Assembly (NCBI RefSeq): GCF_025370755.1
Contig: NZ_JAMXFC010000010.1
Location: 97,988-161,987 of the forward strand
Direction: 5' to 3'
Source of the DNA: Laspinema sp. D2d
GTDB taxonomy: Bacteria; Cyanobacteriota; Cyanobacteriia; Cyanobacteriales; Laspinemataceae
DNA: 64,000 nt
Position 1 is the first letter of the stretch. Each line of letters starts with the position of its first letter. Shown here in pieces: positions 29,476 through 37,654 of the stretch. The translations under genes were made by a program, and so were the position numbers. The notes beneath the pieces were generated by a model. That model did no database searches and was not told where the DNA came from. It saw nothing but the letters and a program-made list of their open reading frames with translations.

Positions 29476-29781
29476 TTAGACTCCAACCTGGTCGAGTAAA
29501 GGCTGAATCGTCTCCCAAGTCAGTCCTTGCTCAATATAGTCGGGGTTTTCTGGATTTAAGGGGCTTTTGAGGCGATCAATTTTAATAATTTTACTGGAGT
29601 CCGGTAAGATCGGCACATCGGGATCGAAAGCAGTGGGACGAGTTAAAGAACTAGAAAATCCCTTGAAAATTGTAATTTCATCCAGTTCTTGATCAATTTC
29701 TGCCGTCACGATCAAGACTTCTTGGGGACGTTTTTGAGTATATTTTTCGAGACGTTGGCCCTGGGAGGGAGTGATTACCAT
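29476..29781 (-). CDS. Conserved cyanobacterial hypothetical protein
   Basis: A 101-residue soluble protein with no helix or signal peptide. The sequence runs QRLEKYTQKRPQEVLIVTAE, then DELDEITIFKGFSSSLTRPT, and ends LTWETIQPLLDQVGV. The pattern looks like a small uncharacterised family common in cyanobacteria and plastid-bearing organisms (a DUF), but I cannot name a function. It is convergent with the epsilon gene. The mixed acidic and basic, non-repetitive composition and the clean ATG start support a real gene. Confidence 0.7.
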   Translation of the reverse strand: MVITPSQGQRLEKYTQKRPQEVLIVTAEIDQELDEITIFKGFSSSLTRPTAFDPDVPILPDSSKIIKIDRLKSPLNPENPDYIEQGLTWETIQPLLDQVGV

Positions 29782-29940
29782 CGTTCAAGTTTCAGTCGAG
29801 TTTAAAATTAAAATGAGCGGGTATTTGTGAATCATCTATCCGGTGAGCGCAAGGGGAAATCTTCCGTAAATTGAGCGGAGTAGATCCGTAGGCGATCGCC
29901 CCTTGCACTACAACACCGACCAAAACCGCCAAAAGCGCAT

Positions 29941-30558
29941 TTATTGTCCCGTTGCCGATCGCCCTTGCTTACCCAGACGAATCAGGACAAAGTAAGCAAA
30001 ACAAACCACATAAATCACTAAACCCACTACGCCCCAAAATCCTAATAAACCAGGGTCGCCATTGGGATGTAAAATTTCTTTAAAACCCCAGGGGGGATCA
30101 AGCCAAACTCGGCATGAAGGGTTATTCAGGAGTGCAGATTGACTAGAGAAAGCACAGCCTAAAAAGGGGATTTGAATTAAAGTGCCGACTGCCATATAAA
30201 TGGAAATCGCCCAACGCCAAGAGGTAAAAGCCAGCTTTAACGGAGACTGAGGGCGATCGTCCAAATCTTCATTCAGATCCACCCAAAACCATAGAGAAAG
30301 CGGAATCAAAAAGCGAGCCACAAACGCTGAAACAAAGCTGAGAGGCAACGCTCCAATCATCAGATAGACCGTAATGGCAAGTAAGCTCGAAACTCGCCAA
30401 TAAATCATTAATAACCGCTGAATTGAATCCGCATTCTGAGTCAAAGACCAGATCAGAAGAATCAGCGGCAGGATTACAGTAAATAAGACCGCTAGTCGGT
30501 AATCCATCCAGACTAGCGCTTGAAACCAAGGTTGCTCCATTGTGGATTTCATGACCAT
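29941..30558 (-). CDS. DUF3177-type membrane protein
   Basis: A 205-residue protein with five hydrophobic segments. The N-terminal WMDYRLAVLFTVILPLILLI and the central RFLIPLSLWFWVDLNEDLDD are consistent with DUF3177, a cyanobacterial membrane family of unknown function. Starts at the ATG at 30558 or at 30540 are both possible. It ends before the small gene at 29781 with a 159-bp gap. Confidence 0.72.
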   Translation of the reverse strand: MVMKSTMEQPWFQALVWMDYRLAVLFTVILPLILLIWSLTQNADSIQRLLMIYWRVSSLLAITVYLMIGALPLSFVSAFVARFLIPLSLWFWVDLNEDLDDRPQSPLKLAFTSWRWAISIYMAVGTLIQIPFLGCAFSSQSALLNNPSCRVWLDPPWGFKEILHPNGDPGLLGFWGVVGLVIYVVCFAYFVLIRLGKQGRSATGQ

Positions 30559-30570
30559 CGAACGTTAGCA

Positions 30571-30674
30571 GTGTACCGGGGGTTAATAGACGACCCCGGG
30601 CGATCCATCAGGTTGAATGCTAGATTGAATTGGAAAACTGTGTACCGGGGGTTAATAGACGACCCCGGGCGATC
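30571..30674. repeat. Two direct 35-bp copies of a hairpin-forming repeat
   Basis: The 35-bp sequence at 30571-30605 recurs exactly at 30640-30674, 69 bp apart. Each copy starts GTGTACCGGGGGTTAATAGA and contains inverted arms CCGGGG and CCCCGG around a 12-base loop, ending in part of a HIP1 site. Only two copies are present, so it is not a CRISPR array. The position is just upstream of the DUF3177 start. Confidence 0.75.
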
Positions 30675-30701
30675 GCCTATTTTGATAACCAACCAGCACA
30701 A

Positions 30702-30736
30702 GCAACTGGACCCTCTGAGCAGAGAGTTCCAGTTGC
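30702..30736. repeat. Nested inverted repeat downstream of cp12
   Basis: Arms GCAACTGGA (30702-30710) and TCCAGTTGC (30728-30736) enclose an inner stem CTCT/AGAG. It lies between the stop of cp12 and the 35-bp repeats. It may terminate cp12 transcription on the minus strand, although the following sequence there is not T-rich. Confidence 0.4.
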
Positions 30737-30803
30737 CAAAAAAAGAAATTGCAATCGAGGTTAAAGCCCTTTATCCAGAGTTATTCCCTGGCTGCACTCT
30801 CAT

Positions 30804-31025
30804 TTATTCGTCATAGATCCGGCATTCAGCAGCATCCGGGTTGTCATCACAATACTTCTCTAACGAGCTCTTGGGTTTGTTTTGGCGCTGATGGGCTGCT
30901 TCTGCTTGCACTTCTTCAACCGCATCCCAGGCTGCCGCACACTCTTGGGAGTTTGAGCCGCTGACATCGCAGACAGCGCGGGCATTTTGAAGCTCTTGTT
31001 CGATTTGTTCTTTGATATTGCTCAT
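30804..31025 (-). CDS. Calvin-cycle regulator CP12
   Basis: CP12 is a small, intrinsically disordered protein that binds glyceraldehyde-3-phosphate dehydrogenase and phosphoribulokinase in the dark and inactivates them. The protein is 73 residues. It has both cysteine pairs (VCDVSGSNSQEC and YCDDNPDAAEC), the AWDAVEEVQAE helix and the C-terminal CRIYDE. The ATG at 31025 gives MSNIKEQIEQELQNAR, the normal start; the longer frame from 31076 adds 17 unrelated residues. Redox state of the cysteines should control complex formation. Confidence 0.95.
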   Translation of the reverse strand: MSNIKEQIEQELQNARAVCDVSGSNSQECAAAWDAVEEVQAEAAHQRQNKPKSSLEKYCDDNPDAAECRIYDE

Positions 31026-31469
31026 AGCTTTTGTTTTCTCAACAACTTTGGCACTATAGAAAAGGTTTCCGCTCAATCTTAGCGCTAACTTCTTCGGGTG
31101 GGTCTGGTAGCGGGCCGGGGACCAACAGGGGACCGCAGAAGGGACCTGGGTTGGACAGAACGCTAATTTCTTTTACCAGAGATACAGGAAACCAGGGCTG
31201 AGGCATTGTATCCGTTGTTATTTTTTAAGATTCTGCAGTCTTACCCAGTCCTCCCCCCAGTAGATACTCTACTGTCTTATTCCCTAGAAATGTTAAATTA
31301 TTTTAACACAAGCCTGGGTAGCCGTGCCGATCTGGGCTTGGAGGGGGCGATCGCCACAAGTCCGGTGCTTCATGTAGCCGCTTTAGGGCAGTTGGCCTTC
31401 CCAAATGAACTCAAAAATAAATATCTTTAACACTCAAAGTTTTAGCACTCTCTCAAAAAGGTGGAACCC
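31026..31469. other. 444-bp divergent region between cp12 and the FIST gene
   Basis: It should contain the cp12 promoter (a TATAGT lies on the minus strand near 31053-31058) and that of the FIST gene. A forward frame at 31206-31430 has no ribosome site and is not supported. No RNA gene is seen. Confidence 0.4.
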
Positions 31470-32702
31470 GTGGCAGACCAGATGAAGTGGGCCAATGCAT
31501 TGTCAACCCGTCCTTCATTGGAAGGGGCGGTATTCGAGGTCGTAGAGCGATCGCAGCAGTTGTTATCAGATCCAGCTGATCTGGGCTTCGTGTTTATTTC
31601 CTCCGCTTTTGCCAGCGAATATTCACGGCTGATGCCCTTACTACAAGAGCAGTTAGGGGTGCCCGTTCTCATTGGCTGTTCCGGTAGCGGCATTATTGGC
31701 ATGGATGGGCAGCTTGCCGCCCGAGAATTGGAAGAACAGCCCGCCTTGAGTCTAACTTTAGCTTGTTTGCCTGGAGTTAAAGTCCAAGCCTTTCATCTGG
31801 ATGGGGAAGAACTGCCGGACTTGGATAGTCCTCCCGATGCCTGGGTAGAGGCCATTGGGGTCCCCGCAAGCAGTCACCCCCACTTTGTCATTCTGGCAGA
31901 TCCGTTTACGTCAAAAATTAATGACTTATTGCAAGGACTAGATTTTGCTTACCCCGGGTCGGCTAAAGTTGGGGGATTAGCCAGTGGGGGAGGGATGGGA
32001 AACACCATTGCATTATTTAGCGGCGATCGCCTCTATCGAGAAGGGGCTGTTGGTGTGGCCTTGAGTGGCAATATTGTCTTAGAAACCATTGTCGCTCAGG
32101 GTTGTAAACCCATTGGCAATCCCTTTACCGTCAAAGAGTGTGAGCGCAATATTCTCCTGGCCCTAGATGCTGGTCCCTGTGGTTCTGGGGTATCTCAAAG
32201 ACCCCTAGAAGCCCTTAAAACCGTGATTGAAAGCCTCAACGAATCAGACCGGCAGTTGGCCCAGCATTCCTTGTTTATTGGGATTGCGCGAAATGAATTT
32301 AAAGACGAACTGGAACAGGGGGACTTTTTAATCCGGAATGTCTTGGGAGTGGACCCCAGAGAGGGAGCCATTGCCATCGGCGATCGCCTCCGTCCCGGCC
32401 AGCGCATCCAGTTCCACCTCCGGGATGCCCAAACCTCTGCTGAAGACCTAGAAATGCTCCTGCAACGGTATCAGAGCCGTTTTTCTGGTGAAAATTCTTC
32501 TGTGGGAGCGTTAATGTTTGCCTGTCTTGGGCGTGGTGAACAGCTTTATGGTCAGCCGGATTTTGACTCTCGTCTGTTTAGGCAATATGTCGGGAACATC
32601 CCCGTTAGTGGCTTTTTTTGTAACGGTGAAATTGGCCCGGTGGGGGGTGGAACCTTCCTTCATGGATACACGTCAGTATTTGCAATATGTCACCCGCTCT
32701 AA
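31470..32702 (+). CDS. FIST N- and C-domain protein
   Basis: A protein of about 410 residues with no membrane segment. It starts MADQMKWANALSTRPSLEGA, typical of cyanobacterial FIST proteins, using a GTG at 31470; a GTG at 31461 is also open. The FIST N domain contains LIGCSGSGIIG and a GGLASGGGMGNTIALF stretch, and the FIST C domain ends MFACLGRGEQLYG...FFCNGEIGPVGG. FIST domains are predicted sensory modules thought to bind small ligands such as amino acids; most partners are histidine kinases or cyclases, but none is adjacent here. Confidence 0.9.
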   Translation: MADQMKWANALSTRPSLEGAVFEVVERSQQLLSDPADLGFVFISSAFASEYSRLMPLLQEQLGVPVLIGCSGSGIIGMDGQLAARELEEQPALSLTLACLPGVKVQAFHLDGEELPDLDSPPDAWVEAIGVPASSHPHFVILADPFTSKINDLLQGLDFAYPGSAKVGGLASGGGMGNTIALFSGDRLYREGAVGVALSGNIVLETIVAQGCKPIGNPFTVKECERNILLALDAGPCGSGVSQRPLEALKTVIESLNESDRQLAQHSLFIGIARNEFKDELEQGDFLIRNVLGVDPREGAIAIGDRLRPGQRIQFHLRDAQTSAEDLEMLLQRYQSRFSGENSSVGALMFACLGRGEQLYGQPDFDSRLFRQYVGNIPVSGFFCNGEIGPVGGGTFLHGYTSVFAICHPL

Positions 32703-33309
32703 AAGCGATCGATAAACTGAGTGTTCGCTCACCCCTTAGGGGAAACGCCATGCAAGTTATCGATTTCTTTAATGCTGATTTGGGCTAACCGTTATTGTCT
32801 TCCTTCCAGGGAGGCAACTGCTGGCGATTAGAGCAATTCTTTCACCTCTTTTCTAAAGTGAAGTTGGGAAATTCAAAGCCGGAAACGGTGTAGAGACAAT
32901 TTTAGGGGAAGTTTTTACTTTTTTAACTCTCTGTAGTAGGGCTAAACAAAGAAAAACTCCTTAAAATTACTGAGATTTGAGGAGATAAAAATCACCAAAA
33001 ATTTTCCGGTTCAAAAAGAACATTCAGTTGATTTATTTTGTGCTATGTTAGCGATTAGCAGATAAAAATTCTGCTTATTCACCTTCGTCTAGACAACCCG
33101 CATTGATCCGGGAGTTTAAGTTTTAAAAAATAAAAAAACTCTAGGATTTGTATCCAGTTATTGGATGTCTGGCTTTTCTTTTCCATCCATCCCATTCTAT
33201 GGATTGGTCTGCAAACCCTCCCGCTTGAATCAAAACCTGGGCGGGTGATCACCGTTTTCCAGACTATTCACTGGGAAACAAATGAGCAAGTTTCCTCATC
33301 AAAAATTTT
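32703..33309. other. 607-bp intergenic region
   Basis: No gene is found in either strand. The stretch 32930-33060 is AT-rich. A fragment GTGTAGAGACAATTTT near 32890 resembles the start of the GTAGAG repeat family without its partner arm. The promoter of the two exported-protein genes downstream should lie here. Confidence 0.4.
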
Positions 33310-34302
33310 ATGAAGATTTGCCCTGTCCAACCTGCGATTCTCGCGATCGCATTATTAGGACCTCTCGGGTGGAACCCCAGCGCGATCGCTCAAACCCCAA
33401 GCTCCCTAGACCTTGACGCTCCCACCCAGGACTGTCAAGCCTGCTTACTCGATCGCCTGACAACTCCCCCCCTGGGTTTACCCCTTGCTCCCTATCATAC
33501 CGACCTATCTCGGACCGATCCGGAGATCAGGTCCCAAACCTCTGATAATCCCACCGGGCAAGACGTCAGAGCACAAACTCAGCAACTCCAGCAGCGCCTA
33601 CAAACCCTGCAAGAAGTGCCCCTGCAACAAATCTATCTCGGCGCACCGGGAACCAGTTCTAATACCCCTACCGCTTATGGGGGACGCTTTGGCAGTGTAG
33701 GAGTTGGCTTAAGTTATCAAGAACGAACCCGGTACACCGACAAATCCGACGGCACCGCCGGTCTTGTCGTCAGCTTTGGAGATCCCCAAACCGTCGTTGG
33801 CTTCGATGTGGGGGTCAGCGCCTTAGACCTATCGGACTATGGCGATCGCGGTTCCTTTAACTTCAAAGTACACCGCGCCCTTCCCGGTGATGTGGCCGTC
33901 GCCGTTGGACTAGAAAACGCCTTAATCTGGGGCTTTTCCGATGCCGATACCAGCCTTTACGGAGTCGTCAGTAAACGATTTCGCCTCACCGAAAATAGCC
34001 AAGACCCCTTTAGCCGACTCTCCGTTTCTGCCGGAGTTGGAAACGGACGCTTTCGCACCGAAGACCAGGTGCAAGAAGACGAAGGGACCGTCGGCGTATT
34101 TGGTAGCGTTGCCGTGCAAGTCATCCCCCCGGTCAGCGTTTTTACCGAATGGACCGGCCAAGACTTAAACATTGGTGCATCAGTCTTGCCGTTTCGTAAT
34201 TTACCCATCGTCATTACCCCAACCCTAAGCGATATCACTGGAACCGCTGGTGATGGCACTCGCTTTTCAGTTGGAGTTGGCTACGGAATGTCCTTTTTTT
34301 AA
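33310..34302 (+). CDS. Exported, probably beta-barrel protein
   Basis: The 330-residue protein has an N-terminal signal sequence (ILAIALLGPLGWNPSAIAQ). After a short linker with a C-x-x-C pair (DCQACLLD) comes a domain of alternating hydrophobic and polar strands rich in Gly, such as RFGSVGVGLSYQERTRYTD and GTRFSVGVGYGMSFF. The terminal FF and the repeated amphipathic strands suggest an outer-membrane beta-barrel. I do not recognise a family. A 569-residue exported protein starts 21 bp downstream after a strong ribosome site, so the two form an operon. Confidence 0.7.
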   Translation: MKICPVQPAILAIALLGPLGWNPSAIAQTPSSLDLDAPTQDCQACLLDRLTTPPLGLPLAPYHTDLSRTDPEIRSQTSDNPTGQDVRAQTQQLQQRLQTLQEVPLQQIYLGAPGTSSNTPTAYGGRFGSVGVGLSYQERTRYTDKSDGTAGLVVSFGDPQTVVGFDVGVSALDLSDYGDRGSFNFKVHRALPGDVAVAVGLENALIWGFSDADTSLYGVVSKRFRLTENSQDPFSRLSVSAGVGNGRFRTEDQVQEDEGTVGVFGSVAVQVIPPVSVFTEWTGQDLNIGASVLPFRNLPIVITPTLSDITGTAGDGTRFSVGVGYGMSFF

Positions 34303-34323
34303 CCCCATTTCAGGAGGGTGAAC

Positions 34324-36033
34324 GTGAAAATTCTCTATTTCTTACTCAAAACCGGTCTGTGTCTCAGTCTGCCTCTCGGATTTTCCCTAGCGGCCACTTT
34401 GATTGCCCCGATTCCAGTCCAAGCCCAAACTAATCAATCGGATAGTACCGGCGCGGGTACGAATACCACCACCACCACTACCACCAAGAATACTACCGTT
34501 ACCACCACAGTCGTTGTCGTAGGTGGGTCTTCCGGGGGTGGTACGACCGTTGTTACCAACCAGTCTGATAGCACTGGGGGACCCAACACACCCGGAACGA
34601 TTGTTCGAGAAATTACCATCACGATTACGCGAATTTTAATCGATAGTAATTTGGCGACCATGACGGCGTTTCTGATGCCGACCCCGGGCGGAGAAAGCAC
34701 CCCACCTCCAACCCCAACTCCAACTCCACCGCCCGCGATCGAGCAGGTTCCTACCCCGGAACCCGCCCCCGTTGTGGAATCTACTGTTCCTGAACCGACC
34801 CCGCAAACCCCACCCCCCGCCGCCCAACAGCCCGAACCCCAACAGTCTGCTCCCGTTTCCACGAATCAATCGGATTCCACTGGAAATACCCCGCCCACAG
34901 CCCCTAGCCCCGTAGCAGCAACGACCCAAAACCCCGCAATTCAAATTGTGGAACTGCCCCTAGGGCCTCAACGGTTTGTCATGCTAGTGCCTGCGGGTAA
35001 TAATGGACGCGGCAATGCTTTCGGAACTTTGGTTGCATTAGCCAACTTAGGTGAAATGGCTCCCATGCGCTTGTTAGGCCGTTGGACCTGGGGTAGCTGG
35101 GGCGGAATGCTGATCCGAATTGGCAATCAGCGAGTGTTTATTAGCCTCGCCGGAATTTCTCCGGGTTCCTCTGAAAATAACCCGGTGTTACCCGGTGGCA
35201 TGGAAGATGGAGCCTTTAGTTTCGTGGGCGTTGTCACTGGGGCCTGGGTTGATCCTCCGGTTGCCGAAGGATTCCGCTACACCACGACCTCGGATTCTCT
35301 GTTTACGGAGATTCAAGACTTCCCGACAGGTTTCCCCACTCCGTTTACAGTGTCTGTCAACGGTCAAGAACTGGGTGAATTTGGTCCTGGCGATTCGGTA
35401 GATTTTACCCAATTTCCCGGTGGTGGTGTCAAAGAATTTACCATCACGGGTCTAACCCCCTTAGTCGATCCAGAAAACCCGATCGCTTTCCCCTTGAAAG
35501 TCGGGTTTGATACCGAAACCGCTGATTTTACAATGGCTGCGATTCTCGATCCCGAAGCGATGGCGTTCTATGAAGAAAATCCCGTGGGACCGGAACCTTT
35601 CACCTTTAATATTCTCAGCGATAGTGGAAAGATGGAAATCGTCCCCGCTTCTACATCGGAAGTCTTGCAGGAAAATGCCGATCGCATTGCTCAAGGAATT
35701 GACGATTCCAGCAAACGTCAGGAGTTCTTAAGCACTGTCGCAGCGGTTCAAACCGATTTGAACCAATTATCTTCCACCTTCCAAACTTTGTTACCTGTTG
35801 GTGGTGGACTGAATGCCCCGGGATTAAATCCATCCATGACTTCCGTAGGCAGTCTGCGTGAGTCCCTCCCCTTGTTACTGGAACAGTTAGGTAATCTGTC
35901 GGAGAATGCTTCCGAATCCGAGGCAGTGGCGATCGCCAATATGATCACCGAAGTTGAAGGCATGACCACCTTGCTTGAAGCAGTTACCCCCATGCTGTCT
36001 CAGATGAGAGAGTCCCTTGCTATTGCTCGCTAG
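34324..36033 (+). CDS. Exported Thr/Pro-rich surface-type protein with NQSDSTG repeats
   Basis: The 569-residue product has a signal peptide ending PIPVQAQ. The mature N-terminus shows the motif TNQSDSTG three times (starting near residues 37, 79 and 181), separated by a Thr/Val-rich stretch and a long Pro/Glu/Thr-rich spacer. A globular middle part (PLGPQRFVMLVPAGN onward) and a helical C-terminus (VAAVQTDLNQLSSTFQTLL) follow. The start is the GTG at 34324, six bases after AGGAGG; GTG 34318 lies inside the ribosome-site spacing. The family is unknown; architecture suggests an envelope or surface protein working with the upstream beta-barrel. Confidence 0.7.
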   Translation: MKILYFLLKTGLCLSLPLGFSLAATLIAPIPVQAQTNQSDSTGAGTNTTTTTTTKNTTVTTTVVVVGGSSGGGTTVVTNQSDSTGGPNTPGTIVREITITITRILIDSNLATMTAFLMPTPGGESTPPPTPTPTPPPAIEQVPTPEPAPVVESTVPEPTPQTPPPAAQQPEPQQSAPVSTNQSDSTGNTPPTAPSPVAATTQNPAIQIVELPLGPQRFVMLVPAGNNGRGNAFGTLVALANLGEMAPMRLLGRWTWGSWGGMLIRIGNQRVFISLAGISPGSSENNPVLPGGMEDGAFSFVGVVTGAWVDPPVAEGFRYTTTSDSLFTEIQDFPTGFPTPFTVSVNGQELGEFGPGDSVDFTQFPGGGVKEFTITGLTPLVDPENPIAFPLKVGFDTETADFTMAAILDPEAMAFYEENPVGPEPFTFNILSDSGKMEIVPASTSEVLQENADRIAQGIDDSSKRQEFLSTVAAVQTDLNQLSSTFQTLLPVGGGLNAPGLNPSMTSVGSLRESLPLLLEQLGNLSENASESEAVAIANMITEVEGMTTLLEAVTPMLSQMRESLAIAR

Positions 36034-36042
36034 GACAAGAAC

Positions 36043-36100
36043 CCGGGTTTCTGCACCAGAAACAGTTGCTCATAACTGACATTGGTGTAAAGAAACCCGG
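36043..36100. repeat. Inverted repeat after the surface-protein gene
   Basis: Arms CCGGGTTTCT (36043-36052) and AGAAACCCGG (36091-36100) face each other across 38 bases, 9 bp after the stop. The same AGAAACCCGG word is common in cyanobacterial intergenic DNA. It may act as a transcript end. Confidence 0.45.
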
Positions 36101-36164
36101 TTGGTCTGACCGTGACTTTACCCCCAAACTAGAGATTCCTTAAACAGAATTCCTCGATCAACTC

Positions 36165-36212
36165 ATCCGCCGATGAACTGCTTTTTCCTAAAAAGTGGGT
36201 TCATCGGCGGAT
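36165..36212. terminator. Long hairpin between convergent genes
   Basis: Perfect 14-base arms ATCCGCCGATGAAC (36165-36178) and its complement (36199-36212) surround a 20-base loop, in the gap between the surface-protein gene and the convergent phosphoesterase gene. A degenerate GTAGAG-type palindrome follows at about 36218-36247. It is probably a bidirectional transcript barrier; the T-run is weak. Confidence 0.45.
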
Positions 36213-36282
36213 TCTCTGTAGAGACGGAAAATTTTGCCTCTATACAAGAAATTAAGGGGCTAATATGGATTGGGTATCCTGC

Positions 36283-37443
36283 TCATTTCGACAAGATTAA
36301 AGTCCCGTTGTTGTCAATTGCCATAGGTTGTGGGCAATCCGCCCGATCGCCATTTCGGAAATTTCTCGCTGCACTAAAGGTTTGAAAATAGCGGCGGACC
36401 TGGGGTGGAAACTCAGGAAAATCAAAACTCCCATCTCCACAAGCAATATCCGCCCAAAAATAGCGTAAAGTCGGGGCCAGAATCTCCGCTTGAGACTGGG
36501 GCAAATTTAACGGGGAGGCCATGAGTAATTGCATCATAAAGGGATGAGAGCGATCGCCCATCCACTCGCGCGACAGTTCCAACAATTGCGGCCATCCCGG
36601 GACCGACTCAATCCGATGGGTGCAAATCTCTAAAAAATGCCGACCTTCCCGATCCGTGCGATAGTGAAACACTCGGTAGGGGTGAGGATGACTCACTAAA
36701 GAACCAGTCGTGATATCATAGATGCCATGCTCTGAGGCGACATCCTGGACGTGTAAATGTCCCGTTAACACCAGCTGTACCCCTGCCTTTTGTAGCATTT
36801 CCACCAGAATTGGTGCATTGTCTAACATATACCGCCTTCCCATCGCGTGTTGGGATTGGCCCGGTAAATGTTCTAAAACATTATGGTGAATCATCACTAT
36901 CACCCGTTCATCTGACGTGACCTGATCCAATACCTCTTGCAACCACTGCAATTGCTGTAAATCCATCCGCCCAAGTTGCTTGCCATTTTCGTCAAATTGG
37001 TTAGAATTAAGACCAATGAGCCGGACTCCAGGTAAGACCTCATGGCTGTAGTAAAGTTGCTCGGGATTGTGATAACCAAATTGACGATAATAATAGGGAA
37101 AATCGCCCAACCCAATCGATTTTTTATCCGCGATCGCCACGGGCACATCATGATTTCCAGGAACTACATACGCAGGAAATGGTAATTTTGTCAAGCGGTT
37201 TGCTAACCATTCATGATTGGCCGGTTCTCCATGCTGAGTTAAATCCCCAGGGAGGAGTAAAAAATCAAGATCTAGTTCAGCTAAATGGGCCAGAGCAGCT
37301 TCTAAAGCCGGGATACTCACTTCAACCAAATGAAACCGGCTGGGGTGATCTAAAATCGTTTCCGGGACAGCAACGTGTGGATCGCTGATCACAGCAAATT
37401 TAAAATCTCGAACGGTTTTCTTTTCCCAAAATTTCCCAGTCAT
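36283..37443 (-). CDS. Calcineurin-like metallophosphoesterase (CpdA-type)
   Basis: The 386-residue protein has all blocks of the binuclear metallophosphoesterase fold: FAVISDPHV, LLPGDLTQHGE, VVPGNHDVP, MIHHN and LVLTGHLHVQD. This set fits the class III cyclic-nucleotide phosphodiesterase/CpdA group, so cAMP or another phosphodiester is a plausible substrate, not a proven one. The C-terminal 100 residues extend beyond the catalytic core and look helical. No signal peptide or membrane helix is present. The ATG start is clear; the gene is monocistronic and divergent from the coiled-coil protein gene. Confidence 0.87.
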   Translation of the reverse strand: MTGKFWEKKTVRDFKFAVISDPHVAVPETILDHPSRFHLVEVSIPALEAALAHLAELDLDFLLLPGDLTQHGEPANHEWLANRLTKLPFPAYVVPGNHDVPVAIADKKSIGLGDFPYYYRQFGYHNPEQLYYSHEVLPGVRLIGLNSNQFDENGKQLGRMDLQQLQWLQEVLDQVTSDERVIVMIHHNVLEHLPGQSQHAMGRRYMLDNAPILVEMLQKAGVQLVLTGHLHVQDVASEHGIYDITTGSLVSHPHPYRVFHYRTDREGRHFLEICTHRIESVPGWPQLLELSREWMGDRSHPFMMQLLMASPLNLPQSQAEILAPTLRYFWADIACGDGSFDFPEFPPQVRRYFQTFSAARNFRNGDRADCPQPMAIDNNGTLILSK

Positions 37444-37654
37444 AAGTTATAAAATAAAAAACGCAGAGTTGAAGAATATGAGGAATCAAAAAATGGCTAT
37501 CACTGTCCCCCAGGATTGACCTCTAATTCAGGTTTTTCAGGACCCATAAAATTCGGAGTGCATGGCCCAATTCCGTTGTTTTCCCCTGGGTTTGATAGCC
37601 TCCAAGTGGAACTCAACTGGAGTCTAAACTGTATTTAGTTTACCAAGGAAAGCA

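Noticed and set aside
30571..30674. CRISPR array
   Set aside because: Only two copies with a single spacer and an internal stem, and no cas genes in the window.
31206..31430. 74-codon frame upstream of the FIST gene
   Set aside because: No ribosome site, and the composition resembles translated non-coding DNA.
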